Shown piece by piece: positions 1 through 5,686 of a stretch of DNA of 7,558 bases. Numbering within the stretch: position 1 is the stretch's first letter; each line of letters begins with the position of its first letter. The position numbers and the translations under genes were made by a program. The notes below the pieces were generated by a model that was given only the letters and a program-made list of their open reading frames with translations, was not told where the DNA came from and ran no database searches. Source of the stretch: Eggerthellaceae bacterium (GTDB lineage Bacteria > Actinomycetota > Coriobacteriia > Coriobacteriales > Eggerthellaceae); NCBI GenBank assembly GCA_900754955.1, contig CAAEEV010000134.1, positions 1 through 7,558 of the forward strand, read 5' to 3'.

Positions 1-459
1 CACGTGGTCGCCGTAGATTTTGAGCTGGTCGGTGGTCTGCGGCGCGCCGAGCCCCTGGAGGCGCGGTGGGCGGTCGCCCGACAGCACGATGAGCGGCACT
101 CGCGAGGTTTCGGCCTCGATCACCGCCGGGTAGTAGTTCGCCGGCGCCGTGCCTGACGTGCACACGAGCACGCACGGCCTGCCGCTCGCCTTCGCGATCC
201 CCAGGCCGAAAAACGCCGCCCCGCGTTCGTCAACGTCGACGAACAGCCGCAGCCTATCGGGGTAACGCCTGCTCATCTCGAACGCCGCCATGGCGAGCGC
301 CGTCGAGCGGGAGCCGGGGCTCACCACCACGTCGCGCACGCCGCAGCGCGCAAGTTCGTCGAAGAACGCCGCCGTCCAGAGCGCCGCGGTTTGCTCGTGC
401 GTCGGGAAACCCTCTTGCAGCTCTTCCCGAGCCGAGCTCGCGTCGTTCGCGTTACGCAT
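1..459 (-). CDS. menD: MenD, SEPHCHC synthase (N-terminal part, cut by the window edge)
   Basis: Thiamine-diphosphate enzyme of menaquinone synthesis. It joins 2-oxoglutarate to isochorismate, giving 2-succinyl-5-enolpyruvyl-6-hydroxy-3-cyclohexene-1-carboxylate. Only the first 153 codons are in the window, and the frame is open to base 1. Visible family marks are SPGSRST (residues 47-53), [11 protein letters not shown] (77-87, with E78 at the position of the Glu that activates the ThDP aminopyrimidine ring), [14 protein letters not shown] (100-113) and the GDRPP...GAPQTTDQ block (128-145). A full MenD is roughly 550 aa, so about three quarters lie to the left. The start ATG lies inside the end of menF; the two overlap by 8 nt (ATGCGTAA), which suggests translational coupling in one menFD transcript. 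Identification is secure because the order of motifs is diagnostic. Confidence 0.95.
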   Translation of the reverse strand, partial: MRNANDASSAREELQEGFPTHEQTAALWTAAFFDELARCGVRDVVVSPGSRSTALAMAAFEMSRRYPDRLRLFVDVDERGAAFFGLGIAKASGRPCVLVCTSGTAPANYYPAVIEAETSRVPLIVLSGDRPPRLQGLGAPQTTDQLKIYGDHV

Positions 460-1723
460 GGCTTTCGCCGTCCCCTCCGTCGAACGCGCTCAGCACCGTC
501 TTGAGCTTGAGGTCGATCTCATCGAATTCCGCATCGGCGTCGCTGCCCTCGACGATGCCGCAGCCCGCGTACACCCAGCCGATCTCGCCGTCGAACACGC
601 CCGTGCGCAGCGCCACCGCGAACTCGCCGTCGCCCGCGCCGTTCACGAATCCCGCCGCGCCCGCGTACAGACCGCGGTTGTACTTCTCGATGCTTCTGAT
701 GAGCATCTTCGCCTCACCGACCGGCGCGCCGCTCGTCGCCGGCGTGGGGTGCAGATCTTCCACGAGCGACATGAGGCTCACGCCCTCAAGCATGTTCGCC
801 CGCGCAGGCGTGTGCAGGTGCTGCACGTGGGCGAGGCTCATGATGCGCGGCTCCGCGGGCACGTCGACGCTGTAGCACGTGCGGTCGAGCACGCTGCGGA
901 TGAACTGCACCACGTAATCGTGCTCGGCGCGGTTCTTCTCGTCAGCCATGAGCTCGGCGGCAAGGCGCGCACGCTCCCGCTCGTCCGCGCCGGCGGGGCA
1001 CGTCCCCGCGAGGCACATCGACTCGACCTCGACGCCGCGCTTGCGCACGAGCAGCTCGGGCGTGCAGCCGCAGAAGAACACGTCGGCGTAGCGGTACATG
1101 ATCACCGTGCCGCGGGCGTCGCCGTCGATCAAGTTGACGAGCAGGTCCTTCGACGAGAACGGATGCGCCGCCACGAGCTTCTGGCGCCGCGAAAGCACCA
1201 CCTTGCGCACGCGGCCGCCGCGGATCGCCTCGAGCGCCGACGCTACCGCTTCTCTCCACGCTTCGCGCGCGTCGCGCTCGATCGTGTAGGGAATGCTCGC
1301 GCGCGCACGACGCGGCGCATGCGCGCACATGCGCACGAAGCGATCGACGCGGCCCGCGTACACGGGTCCGAGCGAGTTCACCTGCAGGAAGCTGCCCTGT
1401 TCGTTCTCGAGGAGAACCACTTCGGGCAGCATGAAGCGCAGACGCGGAAACGAACCGAGGAGCTCATCGGGGGGCGCGGGGTTCTCAGCGTCGAAGCGGT
1501 TGAACGAGAAGAACACCACGGGCTCGTCGACCGTGCCCGCCGCATAGTCGTATTCGACGTCGTCAAGCGACGGAAGAGCAATGCAGCGACCAAGCCCCAT
1601 GAAGCGCACGGGACGCTCCTTCGCGTAGAAGACGAACTGGTCGGTGAAGCCCTTCTGCAGCACGCAGAACGCATCGACGATGTCGGCGTCAATCGGCACC
1701 GTGGCGGAATAAATCTTGGTCAT
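452..1723 (-). CDS. menF: Isochorismate synthase MenF
   Basis: Converts chorismate to isochorismate, the substrate of the MenD encoded just downstream. The 423-aa protein has a divergent N-terminal half and a typical chorismate-binding C-terminal half. By analogy with EntC and MenF, the general base is K174 (RKVVLSR), the general acid is E223 (CTPELL, usually ASPERL or ASPELL), and E267 ([11 protein letters not shown]) is a Mg ligand. LHPTPATSG (324-332), [10 protein letters not shown] (350-359), [12 protein letters not shown] and [22 protein letters not shown] follow. AGTCPAG (239-245) stands where many relatives have AGTRPRG. I chose ATG 1723 (MTKIYSA) because homologous sequence begins there. 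The frame is open to 1855, but that extension is Arg-rich and unlike the family. A GGAG lies about 12 nt upstream, a rather long spacing. The context and the menD overlap favour menaquinone over siderophore synthesis. Confidence 0.93.
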   Translation of the reverse strand: MTKIYSATVPIDADIVDAFCVLQKGFTDQFVFYAKERPVRFMGLGRCIALPSLDDVEYDYAAGTVDEPVVFFSFNRFDAENPAPPDELLGSFPRLRFMLPEVVLLENEQGSFLQVNSLGPVYAGRVDRFVRMCAHAPRRARASIPYTIERDAREAWREAVASALEAIRGGRVRKVVLSRRQKLVAAHPFSSKDLLVNLIDGDARGTVIMYRYADVFFCGCTPELLVRKRGVEVESMCLAGTCPAGADERERARLAAELMADEKNRAEHDYVVQFIRSVLDRTCYSVDVPAEPRIMSLAHVQHLHTPARANMLEGVSLMSLVEDLHPTPATSGAPVGEAKMLIRSIEKYNRGLYAGAAGFVNGAGDGEFAVALRTGVFDGEIGWVYAGCGIVEGSDADAEFDEIDLKLKTVLSAFDGGDGESHA

Positions 1724-1745
1724 GACGGTAGAAGGCTCCGTTTCT

Positions 1746-1782
1746 CGTGCGGTTTCGAAAAGCCCCGCAGGGCATCCGCACG
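1746..1782. repeat. Inverted repeat in the menF upstream region
   Basis: Perfect 7-bp arms CGTGCGG (1746-1752) and CCGCACG (1776-1782) flank a smaller GCCC/GGGC hairpin (1762-1773, 4-nt loop) and a TTTCGAAA palindrome (1753-1760). The element sits between the candidate -10 and the ribosome binding region of menF. It could be a leader hairpin if transcription starts upstream of 1782, or an operator-like DNA site if it starts near 1776. Function is unproven. Confidence 0.35.
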
Positions 1783-1788
1783 ATTCTA
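1783..1788 (-). promoter_or_regulatory. Candidate -10 element for menFD
   Basis: TAGAAT on the minus strand, about 60 nt upstream of the menF start, in a stretch that also separates menF from the preceding terminator. No good -35 is seen at 16-18 nt, so this is a weak call. It rests on position and on one TANNNT-like hexamer. Confidence 0.3.
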
Positions 1789-1866
1789 CCACGCGGCGGA
1801 AACGCACCGACCGCCCCGCCCTCGGCCGCTGTGATCGGGCGTCGCGAGCCCGCATGCGGACGCATG

Positions 1867-1896
1867 AAAAAAGGGAGCCGACCGAAGCCGACTCCC
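1867..1896 (-). terminator. Rho-independent terminator with UUCG tetraloop
   Basis: On the minus strand a 10-bp stem (GGGAGTCGGC / GTCGGCTCCC, with two G-U pairs) is capped by a C(UUCG)G tetraloop and followed directly by six T. It lies about 30 nt after the stop of the NrdD-tail-like gene and insulates menFD from it. Confidence 0.92.
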
Positions 1897-1927
1897 TCAG
1901 CGAAAGGCGATGCTGTTCTGCGTGCTG

Positions 1928-2290
1928 CTAGCAGCCCTTGGCGCAGCGGGCCGCCGTCGGCACCGCATGCTTCACGCGGTCATGCTCTTCGGCGCGCTTG
2001 GCGTCGTTGAAGCGATCGAGCGTGCCCACGAGGTAGCCCGTGATGCGGCGGATACGGTCGAACTTGGCCGGCGCCAGGCCGTAGTGGATGCCCACGTCTT
2101 CGCCGTCGACGTCGAGCGTCAGGCTCTCGATCGTACCGTGCGGGAACTTGTCGTAGCCGCGCTTCAGATACGCGCGCATCTCGTTCTCGCTCACGTGCGC
2201 GTCGTCCTCGTGCGCGTAGTTCACGATGAACTGGACGCCGTCGATCTGCGTCTTCTCAACGGGAAACGTTGCCGTGCTGCTCTTCTCCAT
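1928..2290 (-). CDS. Small protein resembling the C-terminal end of anaerobic ribonucleotide reductase NrdD
   Basis: A 120-aa soluble protein with no signal peptide or membrane segment. Residues 80-109 (IRRITGYLVGTLDRFNDAKRAEEHDRVKHA) match the extreme C-terminal pattern of class III ribonucleotide reductases, typically R-x-x-G-Y-L ... R-F-N-x-G-K-x-x-E-x-x-x-R-V-K-H. Full NrdD is about 600-750 aa with a glycyl radical loop and a Cys4 zinc site before this tail. Neither is present here, so it cannot be the catalytic subunit. The first 75 residues (VDGVQ-like FIVNYAHEDDAH, LTLDVDGEDVGIHYG) look like a small alpha/beta domain that I cannot assign. It ends RCAKGC, a C-x3-C at the very C-terminus. 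I chose ATG 2290 (MEKSS) because AGGGG lies 9 nt upstream; an ATG two codons earlier would sit only 3 nt from it. The gene is monocistronic with its own terminator. The family link is from remembered motifs, and the function is unknown. Confidence 0.85.
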   Translation of the reverse strand: MEKSSTATFPVEKTQIDGVQFIVNYAHEDDAHVSENEMRAYLKRGYDKFPHGTIESLTLDVDGEDVGIHYGLAPAKFDRIRRITGYLVGTLDRFNDAKRAEEHDRVKHAVPTAARCAKGC

Positions 2291-2328
2291 GATCATTCGC
2301 CCCTTTTTGCTTTCGTAAAACCAACTCG

Positions 2329-2359
2329 ATTGTAGCACTCACGCTACATCTTGGTGCAA
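2329..2359 (-). promoter_or_regulatory. Candidate promoter of the NrdD-tail-like gene
   Basis: On the minus strand TACAAT (2334-2329) is a good -10, and TTGCAC (2359-2354) is a possible -35. The spacer is 19 nt, longer than ideal. The predicted start of transcription is near 2322, giving a leader of about 30 nt with the AGGGG ribosome binding site. An inverted repeat overlaps the -10. Confidence 0.5.
2331..2348. repeat. Inverted repeat over the -10 region (operator-like)
   Basis: TGTAGC (2331-2336) and GCTACA (2343-2348) are perfect 6-bp arms separated by 6 bp. The left arm overlaps the candidate -10 of the minus-strand gene, a normal place for a repressor site. It does not match the NrdR-box consensus as I remember it. 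Confidence 0.4.
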
Positions 2360-2375
2360 CTTCTCTTTTTCTTCC

Positions 2376-2395
2376 CATATCTTGTTACCGATATG
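2376..2395. repeat. Second inverted repeat in the divergent intergenic region
   Basis: CATATC (2376-2381) and GATATG (2390-2395) are perfect 6-bp arms with an 8-bp spacer, in the AT-richest part of the window. Its position between the divergent genes would suit a regulator or a promoter element. It could also be chance in AT-rich DNA. Confidence 0.3.
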
Positions 2396-2541
2396 ATACT
2401 GAAATTATAGCATTAAGGCATTCAGGAAGACGGCGAGAAAGATCGCGAACGGCGCGAAAACACACAAAGCGGCTGCACGGCCTGCTCATCCCCAACGAGC
2501 GCCTGAGGAAGCGAAGCGCAAGTCCGCCTCCCCATCGCATT

Positions 2542-2553
2542 TGTTGCGCAACA
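2542..2553. repeat. Perfect 12-bp palindrome upstream of the lipoprotein gene
   Basis: TGTTGCGCAACA is self-complementary over all 12 bases and lies about 58 bp before the lipoprotein start codon. It is closely followed by the 8-bp palindrome TTCCGGAA (2557-2564). It is a possible binding site for a dimeric regulator; no clear promoter is visible beside it. Confidence 0.35.
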
Positions 2554-2610
2554 GATTCCGGAAATCCGATGGGACAATCGCCGTATGGACACCGAAGAAA
2601 GGAGCTGAAC

Positions 2611-3282
2611 ATGAAACCCCTGCCTTGGAGAATCGGAGCCCTCGCAGCAAGCGCAACCCTAGCCTGCTGCCTCCTCGGCTGTTCCTCGCAACCAGCAGAG
2701 CAGCAGGAGCCGCAAGAAGAACCGGCAGCGCAGGAAGAGCAGGAGCAGAGCAGCCAGGCGACTCTTGTGGGAGCATTTCACCCCCTCACGGGAATGAACG
2801 AGCCCTCCGAGTACACCGGCACCCCTGAGGAAATAGAGCAGGCCCGAGCCAACCTCGTCGCCAGCGAAGCCGATGACGACGAAAAAACGATCTTCATCGC
2901 ACTTCGCGTGGCGGCTGACGACAGGGAGAATATAAACCTGGGCGTCATCAACGGAAATATGCGCGGCGCCACCGTATCCGCCGCAGAACTCACCGTAGAC
3001 GGGATCAACTCATACGGGGACATCTACGGGCTGAACACCAGAGACTACTTCGACACGCTTTCCCGAATCGGCTATCACGACGGCGCTGAAAGCGGCGAGC
3101 TCCTCGGCGGTTCGGGAGACGTCTACAACGCGATCTTCCTCTTCACCATCAGCAACAACGATTATGAAAAGGGCACCGAAGCGCACCTTGAATGGGGCGA
3201 TTTCAGCATCGACTTCAGCATGTCCGACATCCAGGAAGTCGACAGCCCCCTCGCAATGGTAGAAACCCTCCAAAACGCCTAG
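2611..3282 (+). CDS. Predicted lipoprotein of unknown family
   Basis: A 223-aa protein with a type II signal peptide: K2 and R7, a hydrophobic stretch LAASATLACCLL, then lipobox LLGC with lipidated Cys24. It should sit on the outer face of the cell membrane. Residues 25-50 are a Gln/Glu/Pro/Ala-rich linker, and a compact acidic domain follows from about 51 to 223. Its alternating hydrophobic strands (KTIFIALRVAA, ATVSAAELTVDG, NAIFLFTISNN, AHLEWGDFSIDFSM) suggest a beta-sandwich, but that is inference and I do not recognise the family. ATG 2611 has an AAAGGAG ribosome binding site 6 nt upstream. The ATG at 2569 would add 14 residues before the signal peptide and is less likely. It is on the opposite strand to its neighbours and 82 bp before a small membrane protein gene, probably in the same transcript, since no terminator lies between. 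Base composition is less GC-rich than the flanking genes. Confidence 0.9.
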   Translation: MKPLPWRIGALAASATLACCLLGCSSQPAEQQEPQEEPAAQEEQEQSSQATLVGAFHPLTGMNEPSEYTGTPEEIEQARANLVASEADDDEKTIFIALRVAADDRENINLGVINGNMRGATVSAAELTVDGINSYGDIYGLNTRDYFDTLSRIGYHDGAESGELLGGSGDVYNAIFLFTISNNDYEKGTEAHLEWGDFSIDFSMSDIQEVDSPLAMVETLQNA

Positions 3283-3364
3283 CGATTCCCTTAACGCAAG
3301 CCGCATTAAAGCACCGCAAAACAGACCATCAGTCAAATTAATCCATCGAGGAAAGGATTGCACC

Positions 3365-3646
3365 GTGGGCAATGAGCGCAACGAAACGGCTTCCGATAAC
3401 GAAAAAGACGGCAAAAGCGAATCGTCAGGCATCGGAGATAAGATCGCAGGGCTTGGCTGCCTTATCGTGCTGCTTCTCATTATCGGAGGATGCAGCAGCA
3501 TGTGTTCGGCGGGAAGCAGCTCCCATCGGGACTACTCAACCGAAGAAACCGCCGAGTTTCTTCACAACATAGATACTCCAGGAACTTCGGAGTACAACTG
3601 GTACCACGATGAATACCTGCCGGATAACGACTATCCGCAGGATTAG
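3365..3646 (+). CDS. Small single-span membrane protein of unknown function
   Basis: A 93-aa protein starting at GTG 3365, with AGGAAAGG 8 nt upstream. Residues 1-25 are polar and charged, and 26-42 form one hydrophobic segment (IAGLGCLIVLLLIIGG). Residues 43-93 are a short polar tail rich in Ser, Asp, Tyr and Pro. IGGC43-SS just after the hydrophobic segment looks like a lipobox, but the charged region before it is long for a signal peptide. It may be a lipoprotein with an extended n-region or simply a membrane-anchored protein. Its position right after the lipoprotein gene, ahead of a shared terminator, suggests the two work together at the membrane. I recognise no family. An overlapping frame from ATG 3372 gives a Lys/Ala/Ser-rich peptide and is not favoured. 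Confidence 0.75.
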   Translation: MGNERNETASDNEKDGKSESSGIGDKIAGLGCLIVLLLIIGGCSSMCSAGSSSHRDYSTEETAEFLHNIDTPGTSEYNWYHDEYLPDNDYPQD

Positions 3647-3659
3647 ACAACATCATGGA

Positions 3660-3699
3660 AAAGGCCCTCTTGCCTGCTTCTTGAGGCAAGAGGGCCTTT
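3660..3699. terminator. Bidirectional terminator between converging genes
   Basis: Perfect 16-bp stem (3660-3675 with 3684-3699) and an 8-nt loop, beginning 14 bp after the plus-strand gene and ending 23 bp before the stop of the minus-strand ACT-domain gene. The plus side has TTTC-GC-TTTC and the minus side TTTTCC after the stem, so both T-tracts are short. Stem strength and convergent placement support use from both sides. Confidence 0.88.
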
Positions 3700-3721
3700 C
3701 GCTTTCGGAGCGCCTGCGTTC

Positions 3722-3997
3722 CTAGATCTTGTACATGAACTGGAAGACGTCCTCGCGCTGGATGATCACCTGCACACCGAGCTCCTCGCCCACGGCGGCG
3801 AGCTTCTCCTGCACGGTGTTGAAGTCGCACTCCTCAGGCGCAAGCGTCACGAGCATGGTCATCGAGAAGATCTCGCCTTCGCCCAGAATGGTCTGGCTGA
3901 TGTCGTCGATGTTCGCCTTGCACTCCGAAAGCGTGGTGGCGACCGCCGCCACGATGCCGCTGCGGTCCTTGCCGAGAACAGAAACAACGCACTTCAT
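3722..3997 (-). CDS. UPF0237 ACT-domain protein
   Basis: A 91-aa protein that is essentially one ACT domain, the small ligand-binding fold common in amino-acid-responsive regulators. The whole length fits the UPF0237 family: MKCVVSVLGKDRSGIVAAVATTLSE (1-25), NIDDISQTIL (29-38), FSMTMLVTL (44-52) and the ending VQVIIQREDVFQFMYKI. The KDRSGIVA loop between the first strand and helix is the usual ligand-binding region. The ligand and partner are unknown. Family members are sometimes next to a UPF0210 gene, which is absent here. ATG 3997 has AAAGGA 8 nt upstream; a longer reading to 4027 adds residues outside the family. A possible -10 (TATACT, 4072-4067 on the minus strand) lacks a clear -35. 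Confidence 0.93.
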   Translation of the reverse strand: MKCVVSVLGKDRSGIVAAVATTLSECKANIDDISQTILGEGEIFSMTMLVTLAPEECDFNTVQEKLAAVGEELGVQVIIQREDVFQFMYKI

Positions 3998-4143
3998 TGA
4001 AGGATTCCTTTCATCCCCGCCGACCATCGTTGCGGCAGGATCGCAGATGGGATGTCACCGAAAAGCAGTATACGCGATTCGCCGCGCAGATGCGCACAAG
4101 CGCGGCAGCCGTCGATTCGAAACCGACGCACGGGGCGAATCGC

Positions 4144-4155
4144 CGCACCGGTGCG
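4144..4155. repeat. Palindrome just downstream of folE
   Basis: CGCACCGGTGCG, perfectly self-complementary over 12 bp, lies 8 bp beyond the folE stop. A further CGATTCG/CGAATCG pair (4113-4119, 4136-4142) follows. There is no T-tract, so I do not call it an intrinsic terminator; it may act as a 3' stem in the folE message. Confidence 0.3.
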
Positions 4156-4163
4156 TGCAGCAC

Positions 4164-4727
4164 CTACGAGCGCAGGATGAGCGACAGCGCCTCGGCGCGC
4201 GTGGCCTGGCTCTTCTCGAAGGCGCCGCGCACGGCGCTCGTGATGGTCTTGGCGCCAGGCTTCTTCACGCCGCGCATGCTCATGCACAGGTGCTCAGCCT
4301 CGATAACCACGATCACGCCCTGCGGGTTGAGCTCGGCGATGAGCGTGTCGGCCACCTGCGCCGTCAGACGCTCCTGCACCTGGGGGCGCTTGGCGAATGC
4401 CTCCACGAGACGCGCGAGCTTCGACAGACCGCAGATGCGTCCGTCGGCGGCGGGGATGTAGGCCACATGCGCCTTGCCGAAGAACGGCACGAGATGATGC
4501 TCGCACATCGAGTAGAAGGGGATGTCGCGCACGAGCACCATCTCCTCGTGATGCTCGTCGAACGTCGTCTCGAAATGGCGCGCGGGATCCTCCGTGAGCC
4601 CCGCGAACACCTCCTCGTACATGCGGGCGACGCGCGCCGGCGTCTCAAGCAGCCCCTCGCGCGCGGGGTCCTCCCCGATGCCCTCCAGAATGAGGCGCAC
4701 GCCCTCTTCGATCTTCGCTTTGTCCAT
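4164..4727 (-). CDS. folE: GTP cyclohydrolase I
   Basis: A 187-aa cytoplasmic zinc enzyme that opens GTP to 7,8-dihydroneopterin triphosphate, the entry step to folate and other pteridines. All signature residues are present: the [18 protein letters not shown] block with zinc ligands C75 and H78 and neighbouring H77, [23 protein letters not shown] (100-122), and [12 protein letters not shown] (143-154) with H146 and third zinc ligand C148. The N-terminal [31 protein letters not shown] is typical of the family. The length is usual for the short bacterial form. ATG 4727 follows GAGGGG by only 2 nt, so the effective ribosome binding site is probably the preceding GACGAGG. It follows the exonuclease gene by 69 bp with no terminator, so co-transcription is likely. 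No other folate gene is in the window. Confidence 0.97.
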   Translation of the reverse strand: MDKAKIEEGVRLILEGIGEDPAREGLLETPARVARMYEEVFAGLTEDPARHFETTFDEHHEEMVLVRDIPFYSMCEHHLVPFFGKAHVAYIPAADGRICGLSKLARLVEAFAKRPQVQERLTAQVADTLIAELNPQGVIVVIEAEHLCMSMRGVKKPGAKTITSAVRGAFEKSQATRAEALSLILRS

Positions 4728-4755
4728 AACCCCTCGTCTTTCCTGTCAAGCGCCC

Positions 4756-4769
4756 CGCCGCGCGCGGCG
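4756..4769. repeat. GC palindrome between the exonuclease gene and folE
   Basis: CGCCGCGCGCGGCG is perfectly self-complementary over 14 bp in the 69-bp gap. On the minus-strand transcript it can form a GC-only stem about 30 nt before the folE start. No T-tract follows, so it is not an evident terminator. It could equally be a by-product of high GC. Confidence 0.3.
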
Positions 4770-4796
4770 CCGTATGCCTGTATCTTACCGCGCGAT

Positions 4797-5660
4797 CTAC
4801 AGCGCGATCTCGAGCCCCACAGGGCAGTGATCGCTGCCGAACACCTCGGAATAGATGCTCGCCGCCTCCACCTTCGGCACGAGCGCATCACTCACGAGGA
4901 AGTAATCGATGCGCCACCCCGCGTTGTTCTTGCGCGCGTTGAAGCGGTAGCTCCACCAGCTGTAAGCGCCCGTCAGGTCGGGATGAAGGCGACGGAACGT
5001 GTCGGCGAAGCCCGCATCGAGCAGCTCGGTGAACTTGCCGCGCTCCTCGTCGGAGAAGCCCGCGTTGCCGCGATTGGGCCCAGGGTTCTTGAGGTCGATC
5101 TCCTGATGAGCCACGTTGAAGTCGCCGCACATGACCACGGGCTTCGGCACAGCGAGCTCGCCCGCCGCCGACAGCGGCAGCTCGGCCGGGTCGACGCCCG
5201 CGCCGCTGCCCCGCTCACCCGCGCGCTCGATCGGCACGCCCGCAGGCAGCGCGCCCTGCTCGAGCCCCTTGCAGAAATCGCGGAACGCATCGTCCCACGC
5301 CATGCGGTGGTCGATGCGCGCCAGCTCGTTCTGTGCGTTCGGCGTGTACACGTCGACGAACCAGAAGTCGTCGAACTCCGCCGCCACGATGCGCCCCTCG
5401 CGATCGAGCTCGTCGACCCCGAGACCGTGCAGCACACGTGCAGGCTGCTCCTTGCAGAACACCGCCGTGCCCGCGTAGCCCTTCTTCTCGGCGTAGCTCC
5501 AGTACTGATGGTAGCCGGGAAGCTCGAGGTCTACCTGGCCAGCCTGGCACTTCGTCTCCTGCAAGGCGAAGACGTCGGCGCCGAACTCCGAGAAGATGCC
5601 CGCGAAATCCTTCTTGAGCACGGCTCGCAGGCCGTTGACGTTCCATGAGACGAATCGCAT
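4797..5660 (-). CDS. Exodeoxyribonuclease III / AP endonuclease (ExoA/Xth type) with an insertion
   Basis: A 287-aa Mg-dependent nuclease of the ExoIII/APE1 family, expected to cut abasic DNA and trim 3' ends in base excision repair. The catalytic set is complete: N7 (SWNVNG), E35 (LQETK), Y105 (VYTPN), D180 and N182 (GDFNVAH), D252 (WRIDYFL), and D277-H278 (GSDHCP). GAYSWWSYRFNARKNNAGWRIDYF (231-254) is typical of the Gram-positive ExoA branch. The protein is longer than the usual 250-268 aa because of about 35 extra residues between KGLEQ (131-135) and KPVVMCGD (173-180), rich in Gly, Ala, Pro and Glu. In relatives these two segments nearly abut. ATG 5660 has AAAGGA 8 nt upstream; the upstream in-frame extension is unlike the family. 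It lies 84 bp after rlmH on the same strand and probably shares its transcript. Confidence 0.95.
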   Translation of the reverse strand: MRFVSWNVNGLRAVLKKDFAGIFSEFGADVFALQETKCQAGQVDLELPGYHQYWSYAEKKGYAGTAVFCKEQPARVLHGLGVDELDREGRIVAAEFDDFWFVDVYTPNAQNELARIDHRMAWDDAFRDFCKGLEQGALPAGVPIERAGERGSGAGVDPAELPLSAAGELAVPKPVVMCGDFNVAHQEIDLKNPGPNRGNAGFSDEERGKFTELLDAGFADTFRRLHPDLTGAYSWWSYRFNARKNNAGWRIDYFLVSDALVPKVEAASIYSEVFGSDHCPVGLEIAL

Positions 5661-5686
5661 GATGCGGATCCTTTCGATATCGTGAG

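Larger units (their letters stand above)
2291..2610. other. Divergent intergenic region of 320 bp
   Basis: Separates the minus-strand NrdD-tail-like gene from the plus-strand lipoprotein gene. The left part (about 2300-2412) is clearly AT-richer than the rest of the window. It holds the minus-strand promoter, two inverted repeats and several -10-like hexamers on both strands, such as TATGAT at 2392 (plus) and TATAAT at 2409-2404 (minus), none with a convincing -35. The right part (2413-2590) shows no credible gene or RNA. A 12-bp palindrome at 2542-2553 and an aaaGGAG ribosome binding site at 2598-2604 precede the lipoprotein gene. Confidence 0.6.

Noticed and set aside
1689..1775. Short 28-codon frame overlapping the menF start
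   Set aside because: No ribosome binding site and no recognisable composition; mentioned only as part of the leader, not called as a gene.
290..1834. Long plus-strand open frame of 514 codons opposite menF and menD
   Set aside because: Arg/His/Ala-rich translation with no family features; a typical antisense shadow of high-GC genes whose true products are clear on the minus strand.
1724..1855. N-terminal extension of menF by 44 codons
   Set aside because: Arg-rich and unlike MenF; it also overlaps the candidate promoter and the structured leader.
2385..2776. Minus-strand frames of 75 and 96 codons over the intergenic region and lipoprotein start
   Set aside because: No ribosome binding site or family signal; they overlap the clear lipobox gene on the other strand.
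3372..3572. Plus-strand frame of 66 codons overlapping the small membrane protein
   Set aside because: The GTG frame has a well-placed ribosome binding site and a credible membrane segment; this one has neither.
4744..4749. TTGACA on the minus strand before folE
   Set aside because: Only 16 nt from the folE ATG with no -10 in register; it cannot be the folE promoter for a normal leader.
3729..5648. Long plus-strand open frame of 639 codons
   Set aside because: It runs antisense through three well-identified genes (ACT protein, folE, exonuclease), and its translation is Arg/His/Leu-rich without domains.
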